Shown piece after piece: positions 1-8,503 of a stretch of DNA of 32,774 nt. The position numbers were made by a program, and so were the translations under genes. The notes under the pieces were generated by a model that made no database searches, was not told the DNA's origin, and saw nothing but the letters and a program-made list of their open reading frames with translations. Source of the DNA: Flavobacteriaceae bacterium. GTDB taxonomy: Bacteria > Bacteroidota > Bacteroidia > Flavobacteriales > Flavobacteriaceae. Position 1 is the stretch's first letter. Each line of letters starts with the position of its first letter. The stretch spans positions 1-32,774 of the forward strand of contig JAIUMH010000017.1 of assembly GCA_022565635.1 (NCBI GenBank). The letters are read 5' to 3'.

Positions 1-238
1 TAGAAAAACCAGCTTTTTTAATTGAGGAATTGAAGCGGAAAGCAGGTTCCTGGCTTCTTACAATCTTTTTTAAATTCTTTAAAATTCAATCGTTTGAGTA
101 AATAGATGCTAAAAAAGATGATTTTGGTTAGAAAATCCTTAATTTTAACGGAGATGCCTTATTTTAGGTGAGTTTCTTTGTTTTAAGACTCAAATTTATT
201 TATATATTTACAGATGATTTTAATATAAAAAGAAGCTT

Positions 239-724
239 ATGCACAATCAACTCAAAGCTAAAGTTGATGAAAAATATGAATTTGAATTTGAACAGGCCGA
301 TATTGAGCAGTTAGATGCCTCGCCAATCAATGCAAATACGTATCATGTTATTCATCAAAATCAATCATTTCACGCAAAAGTTATAGCGGAAGATTTTACT
401 AACCAAACCTACACCATTCGTGTTAAATCCAATACTTATACCGTTCAAATATCTAATTCTTTAGACTTGTTAATTCAGGAAATGGGACTGACTTTAAATG
501 CGGGTGTGGTAGAAAACGAAATTAAGGCACCTATGCCTGGTTTAATTTTGGATATTCCTGTTGCTGAAGGTGATGAAGTGAAGGAAGGAGAAACCTTAAT
601 TGTGTTAGAAGCCATGAAAATGGAAAATGCGCTGAGCTCGCCTATGGATGGAAAAGTGAAATCTATTCACGTAAAAAAATCGGATTCAGTGGCTAAAAAT
701 GAATTGCTTATTGAGCTAGAATAA
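239..724 (+). CDS. Biotin carboxyl carrier protein (acyl-CoA carboxylase biotin/lipoyl-attachment subunit)
   Basis: C-terminal biotinyl domain with EAMKMEN motif; followed by biotin carboxylase and carboxyltransferase genes. Confidence 0.93.
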   Translation: MHNQLKAKVDEKYEFEFEQADIEQLDASPINANTYHVIHQNQSFHAKVIAEDFTNQTYTIRVKSNTYTVQISNSLDLLIQEMGLTLNAGVVENEIKAPMPGLILDIPVAEGDEVKEGETLIVLEAMKMENALSSPMDGKVKSIHVKKSDSVAKNELLIELE

Positions 725-800
725 TTCAAGCTAGATTCTATTAATGAACCAAGTGAAATAGTGTGTTTTTTCTTTTACAAGTAAAAGTGCATTTTAAAAA

Positions 801-2273
801 ATGAATACAAATCAGATGAAAAAAATACTAGTAGCAAATAGAGGCGAAATAGCCTTGCGAGTAATGAAGAGTATTAGGAAAATGGGCATTAAATCGGTGG
901 CTGTTTTTTCTGAAGCTGACCGCAACTCACCACACGTTAAATACGCTGATGAAGCGGTTTGTTTAGGGCCAGCACCTTCTAGCGAATCTTACTTAAAAGG
1001 CGATAAAATTATTGAAGTTTGTAAAGAATTAGGTGTAGATGGTATACATCCTGGCTATGGTTTTTTAAGTGAAAATGCTTCTTTTGCTGAAAAAGCAGAA
1101 CAAAATAACATTATTTTTATTGGCCCAAAATCTCACGCTATTCAAGTAATGGGAGATAAATTAGCCGCTAAAGAAACAGTAAAATCCTATAACATACCCA
1201 TGGTTCCTGGAATTGATGAGGCCATTACCGATGTGGAAAAAGCGAAAAAAATTGCTTTAGAAATCGGTTTTCCTATTTTAATCAAAGCTTCTGCCGGAGG
1301 TGGTGGAAAAGGAATGCGTGTTGTTGAAAAAGAATCGGTTTTAGAAGAGCAAATGAAACGGGCTATTTCTGAAGCAGAATCAGCTTTTGGTAATGGCGCT
1401 GTTTTTATTGAAAAGTACGTAGGTTCACCGCGTCATATTGAAATACAAGTGTTGGCCGATCAACATGGTAATATTATTCATTTGTTTGAACGTGAATGTA
1501 GCGTACAACGAAGACATCAAAAAGTGATAGAGGAAGCGCCATCAGTAGTTTTGACTCCAGAACTTCGCGAAAAAATGGGGAAATCTGCTGTGGATGTAGC
1601 CCGAGCTTGTGATTATGTAGGAGCGGGTACGGTTGAATTTTTAATGGATGAGAATAAAAATTTCTACTTTTTAGAAATGAATACACGCCTTCAGGTTGAG
1701 CATCCTGTAACTGAGTTGATTTCTGGGGTTGATTTAGTAGAACAACAAATTAAAATTGCTCGGGGAGAAGTCTTAGAATTTAAACAAAGCGATTTAAGCA
1801 TTCAAGGCCATGCTTTGGAATTACGCGTATATGCTGAAGATCCGTTAAATGACTTTTTACCTAGTGTTGGTCTTTTGTCTAAGTATCGCGCACCAGAAGG
1901 CAAAGGGATTCGCGTTGATGATGGTTTTGAAGAAGGGATGGAAGTGCCTATTTACTATGATCCAATGCTTTCCAAGTTAATCACTTACGGAAAAGATAGA
2001 AATGAAGCCATTCAATTGATGTTAGAAGCTATTGCCAATTACCATATTGAAGGTGTTTCAACTACTTTGGATTTCGGTCGGTTTGTTTTTGAACATGAAG
2101 CTTTTAAATCGGGTGATTTTGATACCCACTTTGTGAAGCATTATTACACACCTGAAGCCTTGGAAGAAGAAAAGGAACAAGAAGCTTTATTGGCCGCTTT
2201 ATTGGCTTTAAAAAAATACCAAAAAGATCAAAAGCAACTGCGCATTCCTCAAGTTCAATCCAGAAATAAATAA
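801..2273 (+). CDS. accC: Acyl-CoA/acetyl-CoA carboxylase biotin carboxylase subunit
   Basis: KKILVANRGEIALRV N-terminus, ATP-grasp KASAGGGGKGMR, EMNTRLQVEHPVTE; start may be the second Met. Confidence 0.95.
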   Translation: MNTNQMKKILVANRGEIALRVMKSIRKMGIKSVAVFSEADRNSPHVKYADEAVCLGPAPSSESYLKGDKIIEVCKELGVDGIHPGYGFLSENASFAEKAEQNNIIFIGPKSHAIQVMGDKLAAKETVKSYNIPMVPGIDEAITDVEKAKKIALEIGFPILIKASAGGGGKGMRVVEKESVLEEQMKRAISEAESAFGNGAVFIEKYVGSPRHIEIQVLADQHGNIIHLFERECSVQRRHQKVIEEAPSVVLTPELREKMGKSAVDVARACDYVGAGTVEFLMDENKNFYFLEMNTRLQVEHPVTELISGVDLVEQQIKIARGEVLEFKQSDLSIQGHALELRVYAEDPLNDFLPSVGLLSKYRAPEGKGIRVDDGFEEGMEVPIYYDPMLSKLITYGKDRNEAIQLMLEAIANYHIEGVSTTLDFGRFVFEHEAFKSGDFDTHFVKHYYTPEALEEEKEQEALLAALLALKKYQKDQKQLRIPQVQSRNK

Positions 2274-2327
2274 ATTTGGTTGAGTTGGTTAGGTTGTAGA
2301 ATGGAATAAGTTCAAAATTAGAAAGAA

Positions 2328-3869
2328 ATGAGTAAAAATATAGAAGAGTTAAATAAGAAAATTCAGCAAGCCCATCTTGGTGGTGGCCAAAAGCGAATTG
2401 ACAAACAGCATGAAAAGAAAAAACTCACCGCTAGAGAGCGTGTAGATTATTTCTTAGATGAGGGTTCTTTTGAAGAAATTGGGATTTTGGTCACGCATAG
2501 AACCACTGATTTTGGAATGGACCAACAGCATTTTTATGGCGACGGGGTAGTAACTGGCTATGGCACAGTGAACGGAAGATTGGTGTATGTGTATGCACAA
2601 GATTTCACGGTTTTTGGAGGAGCGCTGTCAGAAACCCACGCAGAAAAAATCTGTAAAGTGATGGATCATGCTGTAAAAGTAGGTGCGCCTATTATTGGCT
2701 TAAATGATTCTGGAGGAGCTAGAATTCAGGAGGGCGTTCGTTCTTTAGGAGGTTATGCAGATATTTTCTTTAGAAATGTACAAGCCTCTGGAGTAGTGCC
2801 TCAAATTTCTGCCATTATGGGGCCATGTGCTGGTGGCGCTGTATATTCGCCTGCAATGACCGATTTTACTGTAATGGTTCAAGATACTTCCTATATGTTT
2901 GTTACTGGACCTAATGTGGTGAAAACCGTTACCAATGAAGAAGTTACCTCAGAAGAATTGGGCGGAGCAAGTGCGCATTCCACTAAATCGGGTGTCACGC
3001 ATTGCACCGCCGCTAATGATATAGCGTGTTTAGAACAAGTAAAACGCATGTTGAGTTATATGCCACAAAACAATCAAGAGCAACCAGAAAAACTAGCTTT
3101 TGAATTGGGTGAAGAACTACGAACCGAACTAGATCACCTTGTTCCAGAAAATGCAAATAAACCTTATGATATGCATGAGGTGATTAATGGTATTATAGAT
3201 GCGGATTCATTCTTTGAAATTCATAAGGATTATGCCGATAACATCATTGTTGGTTTTTCAAGAATTGGAGGAAGAAGTGTTGGTGTTGTAGCCAATCAAC
3301 CCATGAGTTTAGCTGGGGTTTTAGATGTTGATGCTTCTAAAAAAGCCGCTCGATTTGTACGTTTTTGTGATGCTTTCAATATTCCGCTTTTAGTATTGGT
3401 TGATGTACCTGGATTTTTACCAGGAACCGATCAAGAATGGAATGGAATTATTTTACACGGAGCAAAATTACTCTATGCTTTAAGTGAAGCTACCGTGCCA
3501 AGAATTACCGTAATTACCAGAAAAGCTTACGGTGGTGCTTATGATGTAATGAACTCTAAACACATTGGAGCCGATTTAAACTATGCTTGGCCAACGGCAG
3601 AAATTGCTGTAATGGGAGCTAAAGGAGCTTCTGAAATTATCTTTAGAAAAGAAATTGCTGAAGCTGATGATGCCGAAGCTAAATTGCTTGAGAAAGAAGC
3701 TGAATATGCAGAAAAATTTGCTAATCCATTTAAAGCCGCTCAACGTGGTTTTGTAGATGAAGTAATCATGCCAAGAGATACACGAAGAAAATTAATAAAA
3801 GCTTTTGCTATGCTAGAAAACAAAGAGGTTTTAAGACCTAAAAGAAAGCATGGAAACATTCCTCTTTAA
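2328..3869 (+). CDS. Acyl-CoA carboxylase carboxyltransferase (beta) subunit, propionyl-CoA carboxylase type
   Basis: Full-length carboxyltransferase with [26 protein letters not shown] and VDVPGFLPG motifs. Confidence 0.95.
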   Translation: MSKNIEELNKKIQQAHLGGGQKRIDKQHEKKKLTARERVDYFLDEGSFEEIGILVTHRTTDFGMDQQHFYGDGVVTGYGTVNGRLVYVYAQDFTVFGGALSETHAEKICKVMDHAVKVGAPIIGLNDSGGARIQEGVRSLGGYADIFFRNVQASGVVPQISAIMGPCAGGAVYSPAMTDFTVMVQDTSYMFVTGPNVVKTVTNEEVTSEELGGASAHSTKSGVTHCTAANDIACLEQVKRMLSYMPQNNQEQPEKLAFELGEELRTELDHLVPENANKPYDMHEVINGIIDADSFFEIHKDYADNIIVGFSRIGGRSVGVVANQPMSLAGVLDVDASKKAARFVRFCDAFNIPLLVLVDVPGFLPGTDQEWNGIILHGAKLLYALSEATVPRITVITRKAYGGAYDVMNSKHIGADLNYAWPTAEIAVMGAKGASEIIFRKEIAEADDAEAKLLEKEAEYAEKFANPFKAAQRGFVDEVIMPRDTRRKLIKAFAMLENKEVLRPKRKHGNIPL

Positions 3870-3882
3870 GATTTTACTTTCC

Positions 3883-3914
3883 AAAACCCAGTTGTTAATT
3901 TAACTGGGTTTTTT
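3883..3914 (+). terminator. Rho-independent terminator downstream of the carboxylase operon
   Basis: AAAACCCAGTT-gttaattt-AACTGGGTTTT followed by T-run. Confidence 0.85.
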
Positions 3915-3964
3915 ATTGAAATAATTGGATTTAGAGTTCATAAGAAGACTAACTAATACAAAAC

Positions 3965-4864
3965 ATGGCAGAGAAACTTTACAATAAACTTAAACGATTA
4001 TACTTGGTAGTGAATACACTTCGCTCATCGCCCGCTAGCAAAAGCGAATTATTGAATTTACTACAAGAACATGGTCTTTCTATTGAAGTGGCCACTTTTG
4101 AGCGCGACAAAAAAACCTTAAAAGAAGATTTCGGAATTCAATTAGTATATGATGCTCACCTTCAAAAATATAAGCTTGAGGAAATGGACGACAGAGAATT
4201 GGCTCAACTTATTCAATTCCTACAATTCAATCAATTATCACAAGCCTTAAATGCCAATCTTTCTTCTTCAGTGAAGCTCTTGGATTATATCGATTTTGAA
4301 AACGAAACCTTATTAAAGGGGATAGAGCACCTGCATCAGTTAATTGTAGCAACAAAAAATCAGTTGACTATTAGTTTCAAACACTATTCATTTCAAAGTC
4401 AAAAAACACATACCATTACTTTGAATCCCTATTTGCTAAAGCAATACCAAAGCCGATGGTATGTAGTGGGACAAACCTCCTATGGTGCGGTACGTACTTT
4501 CGGTATAGACCGCATTTCTGAATTAGAAGTATCAACCGACCATTTTACAGTCGAAAAACTTGAGATACGAGAGAAATTTAGTAATTGCGTCGGTATTTCA
4601 GCATACGCAATGCCCAAAGAGCTCGTCCAAATTAGTTTTGAGATCTCTCAAAAACCTTATTTAAATCACCTTCCTCTCCATGCAAGTCAGAAGCTAATCG
4701 ACGAAAACGAAAATGAAGTTATTTACGAGTATCATGTAATTAACAATTTTGAATTTAGACAACACATCTTAAAGTATGGTGCTATGGCAAAAGTACGATC
4801 TCCTAAAAGTTTGGTGAAACAAATTCAAAAAGAGCTTTCTAGGGCTTTTAAAAACTATTCGTAG
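3965..4864 (+). CDS. WYL-domain transcriptional regulator
   Basis: N-terminal HTH-like region plus WYL core 'LNPYLLKQYQSRWYVVGQT' and 'RTFGIDRI'. Confidence 0.85.
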   Translation: MAEKLYNKLKRLYLVVNTLRSSPASKSELLNLLQEHGLSIEVATFERDKKTLKEDFGIQLVYDAHLQKYKLEEMDDRELAQLIQFLQFNQLSQALNANLSSSVKLLDYIDFENETLLKGIEHLHQLIVATKNQLTISFKHYSFQSQKTHTITLNPYLLKQYQSRWYVVGQTSYGAVRTFGIDRISELEVSTDHFTVEKLEIREKFSNCVGISAYAMPKELVQISFEISQKPYLNHLPLHASQKLIDENENEVIYEYHVINNFEFRQHILKYGAMAKVRSPKSLVKQIQKELSRAFKNYS

Positions 4865-4991
4865 ATGAATTCTTGTATGTGTTAACCTACAGAATTGAAA
4901 GGAATTATTCTTTTAAATCATACCTAAATACAATGAAGAAAAATTTCATTTACAGAAAGAAAACTCAAATTTCATCTGTAAGTATACATCT

Positions 4992-5032
4992 GTCATGCTG
5001 TCCAGATTACCATCGGGATAGTTCAGCATCTC
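4992..5032. repeat. Degenerate dispersed-type inverted repeat (TCATGCTG ... TCAGCATC)
   Basis: ATGCTG (4995-5000) / CAGCAT (5024-5029) arms in a non-coding stretch. Confidence 0.4.
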
Positions 5033-5076
5033 ATGCTACTTTTTTAAATGATACTTAGGTTCAACACATTATTACT

Positions 5077-5289
5077 TCCTCCCTTTAAGGGAGGACCGAG
5101 GTGGGTGTTCACCATTTAATAAGTTTAAGAGCCCAATTTAGATGAATTATTCTATTACAGATTTTATCCTCCCTTTGAGGGAGGACCGAGGTGGGTGTTC
5201 ACCATTTAATAAGTTAAGAGCCCAATTTAGATGAATTATTCTATTACAGATTACTTCCTCCCTTTGAGGGAGGACCGAGGTGGGTGTTT
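5077..5289. repeat. Tandem ~90 bp repeat, about 2.4 copies, with core TCCTCCCTTT(A/G)AGGGAGGACCGAGGTGGGTGTT
   Basis: Core starts at 5077, 5167 and 5256; the first two copies share the spacer CACCATTTAATAAGTT(T)AAGAGCCCAATTTAGATGAATTATTCTATTACAGATT. Confidence 0.95.
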
Positions 5290-5386
5290 ATCTTAATCAT
5301 TTTTTTAGTACTCAATAATTATGCAATTTGAAAAAATACTGCCACTTCTTTTAACTTCTAAAACATTAATCAAATAATTTTTCAGC

Positions 5387-5405
5387 TCTATCACAAATTG
5401 ATAGA
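5387..5405. promoter_or_regulatory. Perfect palindrome TCTATCA-CAAAT-TGATAGA, candidate operator upstream of the AAA-M41 gene
   Basis: 7-bp perfect inverted arms with 5-nt spacer, 36 nt before the ATG at 5442. Confidence 0.45.
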
Positions 5406-5441
5406 CCCTCTTTTCATCTTTGTCATCTAAAACAAAAACAG

Positions 5442-7499
5442 ATGGATTACAAAGAATTAATGCACAAGCAAAAGCAACTAGATGAAATTAAAATTCAGCT
5501 TAACAAAGAATTTTTCGGGATTCATCAGGTCATCACTCAAATCATGGATACCATAAGTCCTTGGTATTTATTTAATCACCTTCAAGAAAGTCCGCTTATT
5601 GTCAACCTTTGGGGATTAACAGGAACAGGAAAAACCGCCTTGGTAAAACGCTTAGTAGAACTACTTGACAAAAAACAAGCTTTTTTTCATTTCGATATGG
5701 GAGATCTTTCCAATAAATCCCTTAACCGAGAATTATCTGAAGCCCTTAAGGTATACGAGGGAGACGACTATATTATTTGCTTGGATGAATTTCAACATGC
5801 TAAGTCGAAGGATGAAATGAACAAAGAGACCAAGATTAAAACCGACTTTAATATTTGGAATTTCTTAGACACAGGTGAATTTGATTTTTCGAGCATAGGT
5901 CATTGGATGAAGCCCTACATTAGCAGATATGATTCGCTAAAAACATGGATTGAGTATGGCTTTAAACTTGAAAATGGTCTTGTGTACATCAATCAACAAC
6001 CTCAAAAAATAAGAGGCTACATCAAGCGTTTATTTGAAACTGAAGAAACCGATGAATTTGTAGAATTCTTTGATAAAAGCGAACGCATCCGGATCAGTAA
6101 ACTTTTTTCAGATCGATTTAAAAACATCTTCGAATTTGATAAATTCTACTTCAATTCCAACGAAAACGATATCCTTTGCTTGTTGTTTGAAGCCTCTAGG
6201 AAAGAACGCGAACAAGAAAAAGGAAAAATGAAAAAATCCTTGGTCTTTATTTTAGGTAATTTAGATGAAGCCTATAGAATGAGCGAAAACTTCAACGCAG
6301 ATATCAGTGCAGATGCTTTTTACAAAATCTCTCTTCGCATCAACATAAGCGATATCAAATATGCTTTAAAGCGAAGATTTAGAAACGAACAAATTGCTCG
6401 ATTAGGGAATAATCATGTCATCTATCCCGCTTTAAGCGAAAGAGCTTTTCAGAAAATTATTGAAGTCAAACTTCAATCCATAGCCACTAAGTTTTTAGAG
6501 TATACCCAAATTAAATTGGAGTTTAGTGATTCCATTTTCAACATGCTTTTTAAAAATGGGGTGTATCCAACACAGGGAGTTCGCCCTTTGTTAAGTAGCA
6601 TCAAAACCTATATTGATGCCAAATTAGGAAACATCTTAACCTATATGCTTGAGAACGAAATTTCAGCAAACCTAATTAAAATGGATCTTGAAAAGAATAA
6701 TCTCATAGCTACCTACATTTATGCAGATGAGGTATTGGCAAGCCATAAGCTTCAACTAGATTTATCACTAGAAAATATCCGATCAAAAACCAACAACAAC
6801 AAAAAGGCAGTTACCGCTATTCATGAAGCAGGGCATGCAGTTGTAAGTATTGTATTACTAAAAGAAATTCCCTCACAGCTCAATGCCAATTCTACCGATG
6901 CAGAAAGCGATGGTTTTATGTTTAGCGATACAGATCACGACATTATAGCCAAACATCAGTTATTGAAAATGCTAGCACGATTTTTAGCCGGTTTGGAAGC
7001 AGAAGCCTTAATTTTTGGCGAATCAAACATTACCTTAGGAGCAAGTTCCGACTATCAGCAAGCTACAGAATTTGCATTGAAAGCCTTTAGAGAGAGTGGG
7101 ATGGGAGGAGTTTTAGGCTACCATCAAAAAGCATCAACTCAAAATCCCTTTACTTTTGAAAGTAAACTTTTACATATTGAAGATGAAGTTATGAAATTGC
7201 TTCATGAAGCAAAACTCAAAGCTAGAGACATCCTCTTAAACGAGAAAACCTTATTATTAAAAATCGCCTCTTTTTTAGTGACCAACAACAGCATGAACAA
7301 AAGCGATTTAGAAAACCATATTGAGGGCTACGCAAAAAGCATTAGTTTACAGAGCATTAAAGAAGACGAAGGCCAGAACTTTTATGCTCAAGCATTACAA
7401 AATGCAGTAACTCAAATTCCAAAAGAAGACTTGGCTCCAGACCAAAAGTTAGCAGACAGTTTATACGAATTCCTGAGCCTTAATAAAGACCAAGCCTAA
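5442..7499 (+). CDS. Clp/HSP100-D2-like AAA+ ATPase fused to FtsH-type M41 zinc metallopeptidase
   Basis: Walker A GLTGTGKT (res 58-65), Walker B IICLDEF, sensor-1-like FILGN, arginine-finger-like FRNEQIAR, Clp-type sensor 2 GVRPL; M41 HEAGH (res 461-465) and downstream LGASSDYQQATEFA; no FtsH N-terminal TM helices evident. Confidence 0.85.
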   Translation: MDYKELMHKQKQLDEIKIQLNKEFFGIHQVITQIMDTISPWYLFNHLQESPLIVNLWGLTGTGKTALVKRLVELLDKKQAFFHFDMGDLSNKSLNRELSEALKVYEGDDYIICLDEFQHAKSKDEMNKETKIKTDFNIWNFLDTGEFDFSSIGHWMKPYISRYDSLKTWIEYGFKLENGLVYINQQPQKIRGYIKRLFETEETDEFVEFFDKSERIRISKLFSDRFKNIFEFDKFYFNSNENDILCLLFEASRKEREQEKGKMKKSLVFILGNLDEAYRMSENFNADISADAFYKISLRINISDIKYALKRRFRNEQIARLGNNHVIYPALSERAFQKIIEVKLQSIATKFLEYTQIKLEFSDSIFNMLFKNGVYPTQGVRPLLSSIKTYIDAKLGNILTYMLENEISANLIKMDLEKNNLIATYIYADEVLASHKLQLDLSLENIRSKTNNNKKAVTAIHEAGHAVVSIVLLKEIPSQLNANSTDAESDGFMFSDTDHDIIAKHQLLKMLARFLAGLEAEALIFGESNITLGASSDYQQATEFALKAFRESGMGGVLGYHQKASTQNPFTFESKLLHIEDEVMKLLHEAKLKARDILLNEKTLLLKIASFLVTNNSMNKSDLENHIEGYAKSISLQSIKEDEGQNFYAQALQNAVTQIPKEDLAPDQKLADSLYEFLSLNKDQA

Positions 7500-7547
7500 C
7501 ATTTTTAGACCACTTTTTGTAAGTAAGAAACACGAAATAAATGTACA

Positions 7548-8360
7548 ATGAAGGATATAATTATTCAACTTGAAAAACTTTTACAACCCAATAAAGAAGA
7601 GGCATTACTACAAGCTTTACAGTTGAAGAACAAGTACTTTAAATCAAATGCTAAAATGATTTGGCTTACCAGTGATTTGGATTTCTTCAATGCCACCAAG
7701 TTGAATCAACAAGATAACGCTAAAGAATTAATAGAAGATCCAACTATTAAAGAATTAGCTGAGGTTGTAGAACGATTGAACCAGACAAAACTCAATGAAA
7801 TTTCAGAAAGTAAAGAAGAAGCTATTCATTATCCAATCTTCATAGCGTCAATAGTTGATCAAGCACTTGAGAATGAGGAAGCTAAAGAGAAGCACATCAA
7901 AACTTCATTAGACATACTAGTAGAAATTTTGTCCAGTCAACCACCCGAAATTGTGCTTTTAATGGGAAAGCATGAAGCTCTAAAAAGCGAATTACAACTT
8001 AATCAGTTCAATTATTTTGACACTTGTAAAGCTACTTCCAAAGGAAACACAATATTTGTTGAAGTCGATTTCCATGCCGAAGAGAAATCTACATGGAGTA
8101 CCAGCAACGATATTTTAAAAGCCGTGATTAAATTCAGAAATCAGATTCAAAAATGGAGCGAAAAAGCATATTCTATTGAAGCCTATCAAACTGACACAAA
8201 TCAGCTAAAATCCGATTTTACAAAGCTTCAAAAACAAATATTACAAATAAAGTGTAAATTAGTCAGCCATAAGCAATTTGAAGTAGCATCTAAGTTAAAA
8301 GACCTTGAAGATGATTTAAAACGCATCAACGATAAATTGAATAAATTAAAACAGAAGTGA
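7548..8360 (+). CDS. Hypothetical helical protein with C-terminal UVR-like motif
   Basis: Complete ORF 48 nt after the AAA-M41 gene; C-terminus 'KCKLVSHKQFEVASKLKDLEDDLKRINDKL' resembles UVR motifs of UvrB/UvrC/ClpC/McsA. Confidence 0.65.
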   Translation: MKDIIIQLEKLLQPNKEEALLQALQLKNKYFKSNAKMIWLTSDLDFFNATKLNQQDNAKELIEDPTIKELAEVVERLNQTKLNEISESKEEAIHYPIFIASIVDQALENEEAKEKHIKTSLDILVEILSSQPPEIVLLMGKHEALKSELQLNQFNYFDTCKATSKGNTIFVEVDFHAEEKSTWSTSNDILKAVIKFRNQIQKWSEKAYSIEAYQTDTNQLKSDFTKLQKQILQIKCKLVSHKQFEVASKLKDLEDDLKRINDKLNKLKQK

Positions 8361-8362
8361 TT

Positions 8363-8497
8363 ATGAAAAACGGAATTGAAGCCTTGTTAAGTAAACTTAG
8401 TGAACTACAAAGAGAAATCAATCAAAGGAATGAGTCGGCAGAGAAGTTTAATATTGTAAGTCAATCAAATCAAAAAAAAGTATCTTTTATAAAATAA
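8363..8497 (+). CDS. Small 44-aa hypothetical protein (MKNGIEALLSKLSELQREINQRNESAEKFNIVSQSNQKKVSFIK)
   Basis: ATG 2 nt after the upstream stop, stop 6 nt before the next gene; not in the supplied ORF track (short). Confidence 0.55.
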   Translation: MKNGIEALLSKLSELQREINQRNESAEKFNIVSQSNQKKVSFIK

Positions 8498-8503
8498 ACA
8501 CCT

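Noticed and set aside
1474-1686. Antisense 70-aa ORF within accC
   Set aside because: Entirely inside a strongly supported coding gene on the opposite strand; no domain.
4873-5058. 61-aa ORF after the WYL gene
   Set aside because: Spans a degenerate inverted repeat (TCATGCTG...TCAGCATC); low-complexity peptide with no recognisable domain; likely spurious.
5077-5289. Possible CRISPR array
   Set aside because: Only about 2.4 copies, and the 'spacers' are identical rather than unique; no cas genes seen.
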